The position numbers and the translations under genes were made by a program. From Doryteuthis pealeii (taxonomy: Eukaryota; Mollusca; Cephalopoda; Myopsida; Loliginidae): 64,000 nucleotides of DNA. Position 1 is the first letter of the stretch; each line of letters opens with the position of its first letter. The notes under the pieces were generated by a model. The model was not told the origin of the DNA and did no database searches. It was given only the letters and a program-made list of their open reading frames with translations. The stretch lies in contig CM042145.1 of the NCBI GenBank assembly GCA_023376005.1, forward strand, positions 62,677,371 through 62,741,370, given 5' to 3'. Of the stretch, positions 10,539-21,530 are shown one piece after another.

Positions 10539-10918
10539 AAAAAATGAATAAAGGAAAGAAAGTATAGAATGGATAATATAGGATATTTTAATCAATTTTA
10601 CTTACACGTGTTTCGGTCAGGAGTTTATCCATGTGTACATTATTCAAACTATTATCATTTTTAAATAACCAAATGAAATGAAATAATAATAACAGAAAAA
10701 ATGTAGAAATGTTCCGCACACAAAGAAAATTCGACCTTCATCAGAGTAAATCCTTATTTGAAATGAAATTCGTTGGAAAAGTTTGAATAATGTACACATG
10801 GATAAACTCCTGACCGAAACACGTGTAAGTAAAATTGATTAAAATATCCTATATTATCCATTCTATACTTTCTTTCCTTTATTCATTTTTTCAACATACC
10901 GTCGGATTCACTTCCAGT
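10535..10918. repeat. Foldback module 3 with signature
   Basis: Arms of about 115 bp, 10535-10650 and 10778-10896, are near-perfect inverted repeats around a 127-nt spacer. (AT)n abuts the left arm (10489-10534) and the signature GTCGGATTCACTTCC (10901-10915) then a CA/TA tract (10926-11006) the right. The right arm contains CTGACCGAAACACGTGTAAG at 10809: a hammerhead with stem II deleted but with GAAAC-ACGT-GUA intact. 10230-10488 between this and module 2 is unassigned. Confidence 0.8.
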
Positions 10919-10921
10919 TTC

Positions 10922-11006
<85 letters not shown>

Positions 11007-11280
11007 GTGATCTTTTATATAATCGTTTACTTACTCGATTTTTGACACCACTGATAGCATTGATAAACGACTTAAATACAGTTGTACCATTGTTATGTTG
11101 TTTTTGTTTTTGTTTTTGTTCTTTGGTTGTTGTTGTTTTTTTGTGGTTGTACATTTGTTTCTATGCTTTTCGCTCTTTATTGTTTTTTGTTTTTTTTCCT
11201 TCTTTGTTTTTGTTTAATTTTTTGTAGGGTCGTTGGCTCGTTGTTGTTTTTCTTTTTTTTCTATTTTGGTCGATTTTTTG

Positions 11281-11337
11281 AATTTTCTATTACAAAACAC
11301 TTCTTCTTCTTCTTTTCTTCTTCTTTTCTTCTTCTTC

Positions 11338-11390
<53 letters not shown>

Positions 11391-11415
11391 TCCTCCCCTC
11401 CTCCTCCTCCCCGTC

Positions 11416-11456
<41 letters not shown>

Positions 11457-11512
11457 TCCCCCCGTCTTCTTCTTCTTCTTCTTCTTCTTCTTCTTCTTCT
11501 TCTTCTTCTCAT
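11281..11512. repeat. Trinucleotide microsatellite cluster (TTC)n(ATT)n(TTC)n
   Basis: TTC-rich run, ATT units at about 11341-11391 and 11416-11456 split by CTC/CCC, then about 16 TTC units to 11510. Poly-Ile/Leu/Arg open frames across it are artefacts. Confidence 0.95.
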
Positions 11513-11539
11513 TAACATCAGCTTAAAAAAGTGTAAATA

Positions 11540-12080
11540 GATAAATAAATAAATAAAAATGTCGTTATTATTAAAGAAAAGAACAAATGATGAGATGTTG
11601 GCTTGCCTCCATTCGACGAGAGGTCGTTGGTTGCAACCTGCTTTGGCGTACTTCACTTTTCAGCTACCCCCGCGCGCTACACCCTCGCGCCACAATGAAA
11701 TGGCGTACACCCAATCTGTCCTGCCATTTAGGAGTGAATATAAATTATTAATAAAGGCAACACGGAATGAGTCTCATTATATACGCAGCACCAACTTAGC
11801 AAGTGTCTGACGGAAGTGCTCATGTAACTTAAATGTGCCTCGCCGGGTGTCTCCGCTCTGACACCCTTACTGCTTCGATCCTGAGGAGTTATGACGGGTA
11901 ACTGAAGTGCAAGGAATTGGATTGTGGTCGGTAGATAGGGGGAATTAGTAGTTTGGAAAAAAAGACATCATTGTGTAAGAAAAGTAGTGGTACTATTTAA
12001 CCTCTGGGTGCGAGGATGAGAGAGTTCATACTTTTACCCAAAGGTTTGAAAGTAAACGTAAGAGCGTGGAGAAATAAAAA
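11540..12080. other. Unassigned, partly GC-rich
   Basis: 11600-11930 is less AT-rich than its surroundings (for example TACCCCCGCGCGCTACACCC at 11665) but shows no convincing gene. CTGAGGA at 11882 is discussed among rejected items. Confidence 0.35.
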
Positions 12081-12132
12081 AAAAAAAGATAGATTTTGAC
12101 TTTTTCAAAAAAAAAAGAAAAAAAAAAAAAAA

Positions 12133-12787
12133 GGCGGACCTGAACTTTCAGACCCCCCCCCCATCTAAAATTTTAGTTTTTAATCTTCTTTTTTTTTCAA
12201 CGGATTATTATCGATTGCACACCAATCTATCCGATTGTAAAAAAATTTTTTTTAAAGATATTTATTCTTCGAGTTTTCAGTTCCCCGTATATGTTTTTCG
12301 TAAACCGATCCCCCATATCGGAACCGCTGAAAAAAATTTTTTCTTTGTAATTTCTTTTCTTTTTCTTCAATGGATTATTATCGTTTACACACCAATCTAT
12401 CAGATTGTAAAAAAAAAAAAAAAATTCTAAAAAGTTCTTTATTTTTCGAGTTTTCAGGGGTGCTCAGTTCCCCGTATAAGTTTATAGTAAATCGATCCCC
12501 CATATCAGAACCGCTCGATAATAAATAATTTGGGTTCTGTTTTTTCTGGGCCACCCTAACTTTGACACCTTTGCGCCAGTTTCCTTTCGAGCGGTTACGA
12601 TATGGGGGATCGATTTACTATAAACTGAGCACCCCTGAAAACTCGAAAAATAAATAATTTTTTTGAATTTTTGTTCACAGTCTGATAGATTGGTGTGGAA
12701 TCGATAATAATCCATTGAAGAAAGAAGAGAAAAAAATTAAAAACAAAATTTTTAGATGGGGGGGGGGTCTGAAAGTTCAGGTCCGCC
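12133..12787. mobile_element. Large foldback element with internal duplication
   Basis: The ends GGCGGACCTGAACTTTCAGA (12133) and its exact complement (ending 12787) are followed inward by matching C/G runs and long complementary arms. About 150 bp of the left arm (12205-12330) is duplicated with differences at 12370-12525, so the left side is longer than the right. The middle (12525-12590) is unique. Flanks are poly-A on both sides, so a target duplication cannot be called. Confidence 0.75.
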
Positions 12788-12799
12788 AAAAAAAATAGA

Positions 12800-13362
12800 A
12801 GATGGGTATAATTTTTTGAATAAAAGAGAGAGCCTTGGACTTTTTGAATAAAAGAGAGAGGTTTAGGCTTTTTTGAATAAAAGAGAGAGGCTTGGACTTT
12901 TTTTTTTAATAAAAGAGAGAGACTTTGAGTTTTTGAATAAAAGAGAGAGACTTAGCATTTTGAATAAAAAAGTGAGGCTTAAGCTTTTTGAATTAAAGAG
13001 AGAGACTTGGAGTTTTTGAATAAAAACGAGAGATTTTTGAATATAAGTGCGAAACTTAGGGTTTTTGAATAAAAACAAAATCAGACTTTTTGAATAAAAA
13101 TGAGAAGCTGAGGCTTTTTGAATGAAAGAGAGAGAGACATGGAGTTTTTGAATATAAAAGAGAAGCTTAAGGGTTTTGAATAAAATAGAGAGGCTTAGTC
13201 TTTTTTTTTAATAAAAGAGAGAGACTTGGATTTTCTGAATAAAAAAGCGAAATTTAGGGTTTTAGAGTAAAAAGAAGTTCGGACTTTTTGAATAAAAGAC
13301 AAAGGCTTAGGGTTTTTGAATAATAAAAAAGAGACTTTTTGAATAAAAGAGAGAGGCTAAAA
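12800..13362. repeat. Minisatellite, unit about 28 bp
   Basis: About twenty degenerate copies of TTTTTGAATAAAAGAGAGA followed by a variable GCTTAGG/ACTTGGA end. It starts right after the foldback at 12133-12787. Its minus-strand translation is a serine/phenylalanine/lysine repeat, not a gene. Confidence 0.85.
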
Positions 13363-13479
13363 AACCCAGTTTTCCCTTCAGTTTCCTTTTTCATCTTTTT
13401 TCTTTTTCTTTTTCTTTTTCTTTTACTTTATTCTTTTCTGTTGGTCTTTATTTTCTCCCTTTTTATGTTTTTTTTATAG

Positions 13480-13684
13480 CGTAACTTTCCGAACTGTTTG
13501 TCGCGACACCTTAGCGTGTCACTAATAATCTCTATATGCCCATGGTCGCATCGCGGGGTAGGTATTCCCATAACCCGGTCGCCACGGGTACGATGTGATA
13601 CAAGGTCGTAAGTATTGGGCATCTGAACTCGCTATTGGATCTGCGAGACTAGCTTGCTAACCATTATACCATGATGGAACGCCC
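13480..13684 (-). mobile_element. SINE C (tRNA-derived), minus strand
   Basis: The minus-strand head begins GGGCGTTCCATCATGGTATA, continues ATGGTTAGCAAGCTAGTCTC and has GCGAGTTCAGATGCC as T-arm. The body has TACGACCTTGTATCACATCG and ends near GTTATGGGAATACCTAC. The same head is amplified in tandem at 27597-28170. Confidence 0.75.
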
Positions 13685-13689
13685 AATTT

Positions 13690-14260
13690 ACCCAACTCGT
13701 TCGCCATGGGCTCTGCAGTGGGGTAAGACCACCCCATCGGTTCACCTGTTGGCCGTAGCTGAGCAGTCTATGACATGGAATACTCCAATTTAGCCCTTAC
13801 TTGGTCTAAACTGGCGGTCGTAGAGGCTCCCCCCGATCAATCGGTTGGTCACATGAAGCCCAAACACCTATATGATTGTCCCAACACTATTGCTCTTATA
13901 GCAACCCCCAACCCATTTTTACCATATATATACTAGAAGGCGTTGGTTGAGGGTTTTAGTGTCCAGTGTATAATGTTAAACTTTGTTTATTAAACCTGCA
14001 TCTAGTGGTGAGGTTCCAATTCTGAAGCTCTGGAGAGTGTGGAGTACCCCTTCATTGGCATTACTCCCAGGTCCATTCTGACCCGGAGTGGTAGTACCTG
14101 TTAGGGTCCCATCTATGGGTTAAATAGATTAAAAAAATGGATTTAAATGTTTAAAAATGAGTTTTTCTAAAAATTGAGTACATAACAAAAATGAATAAAA
14201 TAAAAACATATTTGGCACAAAATAACCCAACAGCGGTTGATATGCCGTAAGAACCAACCA
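13690..14260 (-). repeat. Family E repeat, minus strand, near full length
   Basis: Inverse order of the copy at 5515-6010: CTGAGCAGTCTATGACAT, GATCAATCGGTTGG, CCTATATGATTGTCCCAAC, AGAAGGCGTTGGTTGAGG, GGTTCCAATTCTG, TGTTAGGGTCCCATCTATGG, ending ATATGCCGTAAGAACCAACC. Confidence 0.85.
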
Positions 14261-14269
14261 ATCAACTTA

Positions 14270-14820
14270 GTATGAACCTACTTCTTGCGACCATTTTTCC
14301 CATTGTTATATATCTTAAGAAAATATCACTGGTATGACACAAAAGCTGACGAGTAAACCCCTAAGAAAACAACCCACCAATAAGTATCTTACCTACCCAT
14401 TTATTAGAAACAATCTTGACTTGGGACAATAATAAAAATAATATTTACTCTACGTTATAATTGCAAGACTTCAAATTCTCCATCGATCTGTATATATCTA
14501 TACAGACAAAAGTACCCGGTCCATAACCAGACTAAAAAAATTTTAACACCAGGTAGTGAGTGGGTAAGAGAGAGAATAAGAGGAAAATAATTCATAGAAT
14601 TAAAAAAAAATGTAATCCTTACCTTTTGAGTGTTTTGAAATATAATTCTATTTTTCAAAAACTGTTTTGTACATATGACAAAAACTTAAATTCAGTTCCT
14701 AATTGTTTGTTTTTCTTAATTAAAAATATTAATTTAATTTATTTTCATTTTTACCCCTAAAAAGTAACAATTAAAAGGAGCTAAGTATTAAACATGTGTC
14801 CTTATTTATTTAGCTCTAAC
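14270..14820. other. Unassigned AT-rich spacer
   Basis: Short open frames on both strands have no recognisable features. No repeats shared with the window. Confidence 0.4.
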
Positions 14821-14821
14821 G

Positions 14822-15300
14822 GCTGGGGCTGTACAATATGCCGACAGCACCTCTGCTGAGTAAACCTACCTCCTTCCAATTGAGCCACCTGTCGGACGTA
14901 GGTGACGACCCATGGTGTTTGCAGAGTAGTCCATGGCATGCACCGTTACTTGGGCTAGACGGGCGGTCGGAGAGGTCCCTCCAATCAATCAGCTGGTCAT
15001 GTCAAGCCCTAGCACCTAAATGATTGTCCCTACCGTTTTGCTCTTATGGTAAAACTGAATCTAATGGTGAGGTTCCAATTATGGAGCTCTGAGAAGTGTG
15101 GAGTACCCCTTCATTGCCATTACTCCCAGGCTCACATTGAGTGGTAGTACTTGTTAGGCCCACCAATTATGACCACTCCAGGTCCCATCTATTGGTTAAA
15201 TATGGAAAAAAAAAAAAAAAGAATCTTAAAAAATATGTTTAAAAAATGAATTAGAAATAATTTGAATACCCAGTAATAATAAATAAAACAACCATGACTT
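14822..15300 (-). repeat. Family E repeat, minus strand
   Basis: Contains CCAATCAATCAGCTGGTC, CTAAATGATTGTCCC, GGTTCCAATTATGGAGCTC, GGTCCCATCTATTGG and the AAAAATGAATT tract. It lacks the CTCAGCCACC block, so it carries an internal deletion relative to 13690-14260. Confidence 0.75.
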
Positions 15301-15429
15301 CGGCATAAATTGTTTTAAAATCTCAATTACGTATTTGTTTTAGTATGTATTTTTAATTCAGACAAAGCGTCCGTTTTTTGGGGCGGAATTTAATGTTTAA
15401 ACTATATCAATAATTAATTACAAATGTAA

Positions 15430-15735
15430 TATTTTGCTTTTTTTTACTGATGCTCATTATGTTACTACTTTTTGACTTAAACATAAATTTGACCTTATAT
15501 AATCGATTTAATTGATTTTAATTTGTTTTTAAAGTGAAAATTGGCGCTTGAATTGATGATACCTAATAAAAATACATATGAGTATCATTTGCCTTTCTAC
15601 GACCATATGCTTAGAAGTTCAAATACTGTACCGACGAGTGGGGTAGGAGGTTTTTATTTATTATTGTAATGATTAAATCATCATACTGAGGTATATCCAC
15701 AGGTCCTGCTAGTATTAGATCATTGTAACAGTTTA
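15430..15735. repeat. Repeat of 1860-1985, then a solo end of family M
   Basis: 15430-15545 matches 1860-1985. 15655-15720 is one arm end of the foldback family M (ATCATACTGAGGTATATCCACAG then GTCCTGCTAGT), best seen at 46138-46330. Confidence 0.6.
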
Positions 15736-15839
15736 TCCTATAAGTAATTTCCGAAGTCCAATAGCAATAGATTGAATGATATTTTTGCTACAGTAAAATG
15801 CTTAAATGAAAACAATACATGACGTTTTAATGGGGCATC

Positions 15840-15895
15840 CTGCGGGGATCCAACTCGCAATTCAACAATAATGGATCTGTGAGACTAACTTTTTT
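15840..15895 (-). mobile_element. SINE C head fragment
   Basis: On the minus strand AGTTAGTCTCACAGATCCAT is followed by GAATTGCGAGTTGGATCCC and GGATGCCCC, matching the SINE C tRNA-like head. Confidence 0.55.
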
Positions 15896-16120
15896 TACCC
15901 CGCTCTACCCAGGTGACGCTGCGTGCTGTTTTTGAACAAATTCTGGAAACAGCACTCTACAAAACAGCCACTGCACGGTGACTTACAGTCTATCTCACAA
16001 ACTATCAAAGTAAGATGCGCAAGACATACTGGGCACTGCTGGAAAAGTAAGGACGAACTTATAAGCGACGTTCTCCTTTGGACTCCCACGCAAGAACACA
16101 CCGGTATTGGCCGACCAGAA
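15896..16120 (+). pseudogene. LINE F reverse transcriptase C-terminal fragment
   Basis: The plus strand encodes FLNKFWKQHSTKQPLHGDLQ, SISQTIKVRCARHTGHCWKS and KDELISDVLLWTP in frame, the extreme C-terminal region of a non-LTR element whose other copies are at 24478-25060, 28795-29365, 42874-43439 and 57063-57385. The segment H-x2-C-W-x-S-K-x-E-L-I-S is shared by all. It runs into A-rich sequence and loses the usual end. Confidence 0.8.
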
Positions 16121-16329
16121 AAAAAAGTAAAGAAAAAAATAAACACAATTAAAAAAAAACCAAAACACTTGAGCTCTTTAACTTTTGTTTGGCAACTGGC
16201 CATGGGGAAGGAACACCCATAATTCAAACCAGTTGTAGACCTGGAGAGGGATGAGCTTTGCCAGCCTATTCTTGCTCAAGACACGTTACATAGCGCCCCA
16301 AGACCAAAACATCTAAAGGGACCATTGAG

Positions 16330-16440
16330 TGAATGAGTGAGGTGGAGGGAGTGAATGAGTGAGTAAGTGGGTGAATGAGTAAGTGGGTGAGTGTGTGAGT
16401 GAGGGAGTGAGTCAATGAGTGTGAGAGTGAGGGAGGAGGG
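16330..16440. repeat. Degenerate (GAGT)n array
   Basis: GAGTGAATGAGTGAG/GTGGGTGAATGAG units, imperfect. Confidence 0.8.
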
Positions 16441-16489
16441 GCTGATCATTGAAGGAAATTAATTGTTAGTAGTGTAGTTATTTATGGGC

Positions 16490-16613
16490 GATATTCTTTC
16501 TTTCTTTCATTCATTCTTCCCACTCATTCACTCTACTTTCTTTTTCTTCTTCTCCGCCGTCACTCTATAATACTCTTTCGACATCTTCCTTCTTTTACTT
16601 CTGAACTATTTTC

Positions 16614-16657
<44 letters not shown>

Positions 16658-16762
16658 TCTTTTCTGTCATTTTCTGGTCCGTCTGGTTTCACTCTCTTTT
16701 TCCTTTACTCCTGATTATCTCTATTTCCCCTTCAAACATAATATCTCTCCACTTTCTTTCTC

Positions 16763-16798
<36 letters not shown>

Positions 16799-17020
16799 TA
16801 ACAACATTTTTCTTTCCTTCACCTTTCATTCTCCTTTCTTTCTTTTTCTACACCTTTCTTTCTTTCTTTCTTTCTTCTCTTTCTTTCCCTACATTTTTCT
16901 ATCCCTCACCTTTGTTTCTTTGTTTCTTTTTTCTTTCTTTCTTTCTTTCTTTCACTATATTTTCTTTATTTCGCCTTTCCTTCTCCTTTCTTTATTTCCA
17001 TCCACTCCTGATTTTTCTTT

Positions 17021-17052
<32 letters not shown>

Positions 17053-17087
17053 TAACAACATTTTTCTTTCCTTCACCTTTCATTGTC

Positions 17088-17118
<31 letters not shown>

Positions 17119-17142
17119 TCCCTACATTTTTCTATCCCTCAC

Positions 17143-17178
<36 letters not shown>

Positions 17179-17260
17179 TCTTTCTTTCACTATATTTTTC
17201 TTTATTTCGCCTTTTTTTCTCCTTTCTTTATTTCCATCCACTCCTGATTACTCCTTATCC
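16490..17260. repeat. Pyrimidine tract, (CTTT)n/(CT)n
   Basis: Long CTTT arrays with two larger internal repeats: CCTACATTTTTCTATCCCTC and ACAACATTTTTCTTTCCTTC each occur twice. The poly-Phe/Ser/Leu frame is not a gene. 17261-17925 after it is unassigned. Confidence 0.9.
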
Positions 17261-17924
17261 CCCCCTCCTCAAAACCAAATATCTCTTCTCCCCCCTCTCA
17301 TTTTTCCCTCATTTCCTTCCCAACTTCCGGCTGTCAATTCAACCCACGCTTTTTTCTTTTTCCTTTTTTTTTCTTTCATTTTGTTGTTGTTACCAGGAAG
17401 AGGGTGTGTATAAAATTCGAAATTGAAAAGAAACGGACTACCCGATAAAAAGGTAGCAGTGAGCAAATGTGTGAATGGCCGATGGTTTGATAATTAACTG
17501 ACCGTATCGTCTTTCAGGGCGGAAGACGCAAACCAAACATTTTATTTAGTCAAACGACCACGGCGTGATGTGAAGGAATAGAAAGAAAGGGACGATTTGA
17601 GAGGGAAGAGTCGACTGAGGAGGCGAAGAAGGGACAAGCTGGTTTGAATGAATGGTAATCGAATGTTAAACTGAGTAAAGATTAACCCCCAAACTAAATG
17701 ACACCAGCTTTTGTTCTTTTTCTTTCTAAATCCACTATGGGCATGCGCAGTGGTCATGTGATACACCAACTGAGAGTAGATCCATATTGTAACGGAAGAG
17801 AAACCATGTCTTCACCCACGTCACCATTATCTCCTACGAGACTTATCTTTTTGTCTTCCTGACTTTCACAATTACATTTGACGAGTTTTTTTTTAAATAT
17901 GTTCTCTTTCTTTCTTTTCTAACA

Positions 17925-18093
17925 TTTTATTTGCTTCACCTTTCTTTCTTTCTTTCTTTTCTTTCTTTCTTTCTTTCTTTCTTTCTTTCCCTGCATTTTT
18001 TATATTCCATTTTTCTTTTTTCTTTCTTTCCCTACATTTTTCTGGCCCCACCTTTCTTTCTTTCTTTCTTTCTTTCCTTGCATTTTTCTATCT

Positions 18094-18133
<40 letters not shown>

Positions 18134-18202
18134 TCCCTGCATTTTTCTATCTTCCACCTTTCTTTTTTCTTTCTTTCTTTTCCTACATTTTTCTGGCCGC
18201 AC

Positions 18203-18237
<35 letters not shown>

Positions 18238-18303
18238 TTTCTTTCTTTCTTTCTTTTTTCTTTCTTTCTTTCTTTCATCCTTCCTTCCTTCCTTCCTTCC
18301 TTA
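17925..18303. repeat. Pyrimidine tract with higher-order repeat
   Basis: CTTT arrays separated by CCCTGCATTTTTCTATCTTC and CCTACATTTTTCTGGCC blocks that recur two or three times, ending in (CCTT)n. Confidence 0.9.
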
Positions 18304-18436
18304 CAAAGTGGGTAAGTCAACTGTATTTCTTGAATATTAGCCATTTTCACTATTCTTTACTGCTACAAAAAACCCAGTACATTTACGTGTTATACCTTGA
18401 CATCAAATATGTGAAGCATACGCGAAACACTTGCAA

Positions 18437-18439
<3 letters not shown>

Positions 18440-18499
<60 letters not shown>

Positions 18500-18791
18500 T
18501 ACTCCCAACTGACAGAGCTCTCTCTCTGAAGGGAATTTAGCTGACGGTCACTTTCTAAGCTTAAAAGATAGCAAGACTCTCCTATGAAACGGATACGAGC
18601 TCTCTGGTGACCTTGACATATATACCTATGTATGCATTTATCTGTTAAATTCTTATTCATGATTTTAGGTGCTGATGATAGCCAGGGTTAATAACTCTGC
18701 CTGATGATAAATTGGTCAGGTTTCGATCCCGGCTGGTGGTAGCCTGTGAAGTCTAGCCACAAGGAAGAGACATGATACGGTCTCAGTGGAT

Positions 18792-18842
<51 letters not shown>
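18440..18842. other. AT microsatellites around a tRNA-like SINE fragment
   Basis: (AT)n at 18440-18495 and 18794-18842. Between them, 18668-18730 has GGTTAATAACTCTGCC and the B-box-like GGTTTCGATCCCGG, a tRNA-derived head without a recognised body. The remainder is unassigned. Confidence 0.5.
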
Positions 18843-18847
<5 letters not shown>

Positions 18848-18894
18848 ACGTCATATTTCAAACCGTCTCCTTTTTTCAAACTTCACATTTTAAA

Positions 18895-19107
18895 CAGATT
18901 GACAAACAAGGACTATCACTCACTTTTCTCGTTATTCTGTGATAAAAATTTCTTATTACCTTCCATATACCAACAAATGCCATGAAGATGATCTAATTAA
19001 TAGATCGAAACACTGCAGCGTCGGCCAATAAACTCACCACTTAACTCATTTAAACCTGTGTTTTTTCATTCTTTCTTAATATACTACATACCGTCGGATT
19101 CACTTCC
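18895..19107 (+). repeat. Hammerhead module 4 with GTCGGATT signature
   Basis: Nearly identical over about 190 bp to the module at 49486-49715. The hammerhead-like core starts at 18982: ATGAAGA (first base mutated from C), GATCT/AGATC stem, GAAA, then C and a loop closing at GUC (19020-19022). About 70 nt later comes GTCGGATTCACTTCC (19093-19107), then CA/TA/GT tracts (19115-19220). One arm of the foldback is missing here. Confidence 0.75.
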
Positions 19108-19112
19108 TTTTC

Positions 19113-19220
<108 letters not shown>

Positions 19221-19224
19221 AGAA

Positions 19225-20400
19225 AGAATTAAGTAGTTTGATCAATTTCCAGAAATTGGGATTTCCAAGAACGGTGTCAGCGACGCTCGTTACCACAAAT
19301 TTCATAATCCCATAAACATTACTTAAAACAATCCAGTATCACCCACTAAGGTTGATTCCTCTATGATTGGCTTACAAATATAGTGAGCTAACAACTGTTC
19401 TACGAGTATACATTCCTATCATCACATTCCCCAAGGTTTCTCCCCCCCCCCAAAGTCAAGATAATATAAACGTATTCACCTTGTAAAACCCTCGTGTTTG
19501 ATAATTATCACAAATCGCATTCTTTCTTTCTTTCTTTCTTTCTCTCTTTCTTCTTTTTCTTTCTTTTTTCTTTTTTCTTTCTTTCTTTTCTTTTTTCTGT
19601 TTTTCTTTCCTTTTAATTTTTTCATTTTCTTTCTTTCTCTCTTTTCTTTCTTTCTCTCTTTTCTTTCTTTCTTTCTTTCTTTCTTTCTTTTTCTTCTTTT
19701 TCTTCTTTCTTTTTAATTTTTTCTCTCTTTTTTTCTTTCCTATTTTTCTTTCTTTTTTTCATTGTTTTCTTTCTTTTTCCTTTTCTCTCTTTTCTCTTAT
19801 TCTTTCTTTTCTCTTTCTTTTTTCTTCTATTTTTCTGTTTTTTCTTCTTTTGTCTTCTTTCTTCTTTCTTTTTTCTCTGTTTTTCTTTCTTTTTCTTCTT
19901 TTCTTTTCTCTGTTTTTTCTTCTTTTTTCTTCTTTCTATTTTTCTCTGTTTTTTCTTTCTTTTTTCTTCTTTTTTTCTTCTTTCTTTTTCTCTGTTTCTT
20001 TCTTTTCTCTTTTTTTCTTTCTTTTTCTTCTTCTTTCTTCTTTCTATTTTCTCTGTTTTTTTTTCTTTTTTCTTCTTTTTTCTTCTTTTTTTTTCTTCTG
20101 TTTTTTCTTTCTTTTTCTTCTTTCTTTCTTCTCAGTTTTTTCTTTCCTATTTTCTTTTTTCATTGTTTTTTTTTTCATTGTTTTCTTTTTTTCTTTATCT
20201 TTGTTTTTCTTTTATCTTCCCCTTTTTCTTTTCTTCTTTTCTTCTTTTTTCTTTCTTTTATCTTTTTTCTTTTCTTCTTTATTTTTCTTTCTTTTTTCTT
20301 TCTTTTTCTTTTTTCTCCTTTTTTTTCATTCCCTTAGTAGTTCGAGCAACTTACGGAAAGTAGAATTTCCAAGAACCGTGTCAGCGATGCTCGTTACCAA
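19225..20400. repeat. Direct repeat bracketing a pyrimidine tract
   Basis: ATTTCCAAGAACGGTGTCAG with GCTCGTTACCA (19260-19292) recurs at 20365-20400. Between them 19520-20335 is almost pure C/T on the plus strand (TTTC, TTTTTC and TTCTTC units with recurring CTCTGTTTTTTC). 19300-19500 is unassigned. Very long Phe/Ser/Leu frames here are artefacts. Confidence 0.8.
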
Positions 20401-21022
20401 AAATTCTGATTTAAAAATGCAAATAAATAGATTTTTCTCTTTCCTGTAAGCCACTGTTGTATAAGGCAAAGACACGTGATATCAATTCCAGTCATTTCGC
20501 GCCTTAGCCTCGTTTTCATTCCTATTCCCCACACCACCTTCCGCTACACGCCTCATCGTTAGTATCTTTTCAGTTTTGTCTTCAGTCATTTAAGAGAGCA
20601 AACGATATTTCTATTGTAGTGCGCATGTACCTTCAACATGGCTATTACAGCTTAGGCGTGCCATCATAATTGACCAAGATGACGGGAACTTTTCGACCAT
20701 TTAAAGAGCACGAATAAAGAAAAGAAAAAAAAAGGAAGTTTAACCCTTCCCCTTTCAATCTGGCTAGAAATGAAATCATCACCCGTTAAAGGCAAACACA
20801 TGAAGATAGACTCGTACGTACGTACGTACTTACACATATTTGCGTTTAGAGATCCACCAATATAAACCATTCGTTAATAGAAATACGTACACGCGCTCCT
20901 GCAGACATAATATGATTCCTGAACTCTTGGGCTACTTTAAGCCGCTCACAACGGCTCTCCTACCGAAGTACAAAAATTAATGGTTTGTTTATTATAATTG
21001 AGAAGAAGAGCTTAGATCTATA
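20401..21022. other. Unassigned spacer
   Basis: No gene or repeat identified. A short CGTA run lies at 20814-20829. Confidence 0.4.
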
Positions 21023-21023
21023 T

Positions 21024-21180
21024 ACGAGGGTGTGTCGATAAGTAATGCCATTTTGTTTAGGACAGGTGTAATTACGAACACAAGAACATGTATCATACAT
21101 CAAAATGAAGCTGGTCCTCTGTGGATCACATCCCCACTTCTCCACATAGTCACCGTTTCTCTCAATAGCAATGTTCCAAA
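21024..21180 (-). pseudogene. 3' end of a mariner-like element
   Basis: The terminal sequence ACGAGGGTGTGTCGATAAGT follows a TA, as in mariner elements that insert at TA. Just inside, the minus strand encodes WNIAIERNGDYVEKW, matching the GDYxEK motif at the C-terminus of mariner transposases, then continues to the inverted repeat. The rest of the element is gone: at 21180 a family E repeat starts (21181-21330, minus strand). Confidence 0.7.
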
Positions 21181-21407
21181 TAAATTTAAATAGAAAAAAT
21201 GAGTTTGAAAAAACGTGTTTAAAATGTTTAAAAAGAAATGGGTACCCATCTAGAATGAATAAAACAAAACGTCTTCGGCATAAAATAACCCAATAGGGCT
21301 TGACATGCCGTAAAATCCAACCAGTCTATCATTGTGTAGAGGTCGAATTTTAAAGACGTTTTTTAGAGAATAAGTTGGTGTCAACATATTACACTAGTAA
21401 TCATTTT

Positions 21408-21530
21408 ATAATAAAAGGAAGGACTAGGAATAATACTTGTCTTCAGAAATTAATTCTATAAATTAATGAGTTTGTAACCATTAATCAAGGGTCAACCTAT
21501 ACATGAATAATACTCCGTTTAAGAAATTGA
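21408..21530 (+). repeat. Local duplicate (matches 22118-22205)
   Basis: GGACTAGGAATAATACTTGT and CATTAATCAAGGGTCA recur, diverged, at 22118-22205. The last bases are a SINE B tail (TACTCCGTTTAAG) split by the foldback at 21531. Confidence 0.65.

Noticed and set aside
11882..11915. CTGAGGA with GTTA/TAAC stem as a hammerhead
   Set aside because: The second core reads TGAA, not GAAA, and no stem I or III follows.
18671..18712. Two CTGATGA motifs as hammerhead cores
   Set aside because: No GAAA at the right distance and no stem II; the second lies in a tRNA-like head.
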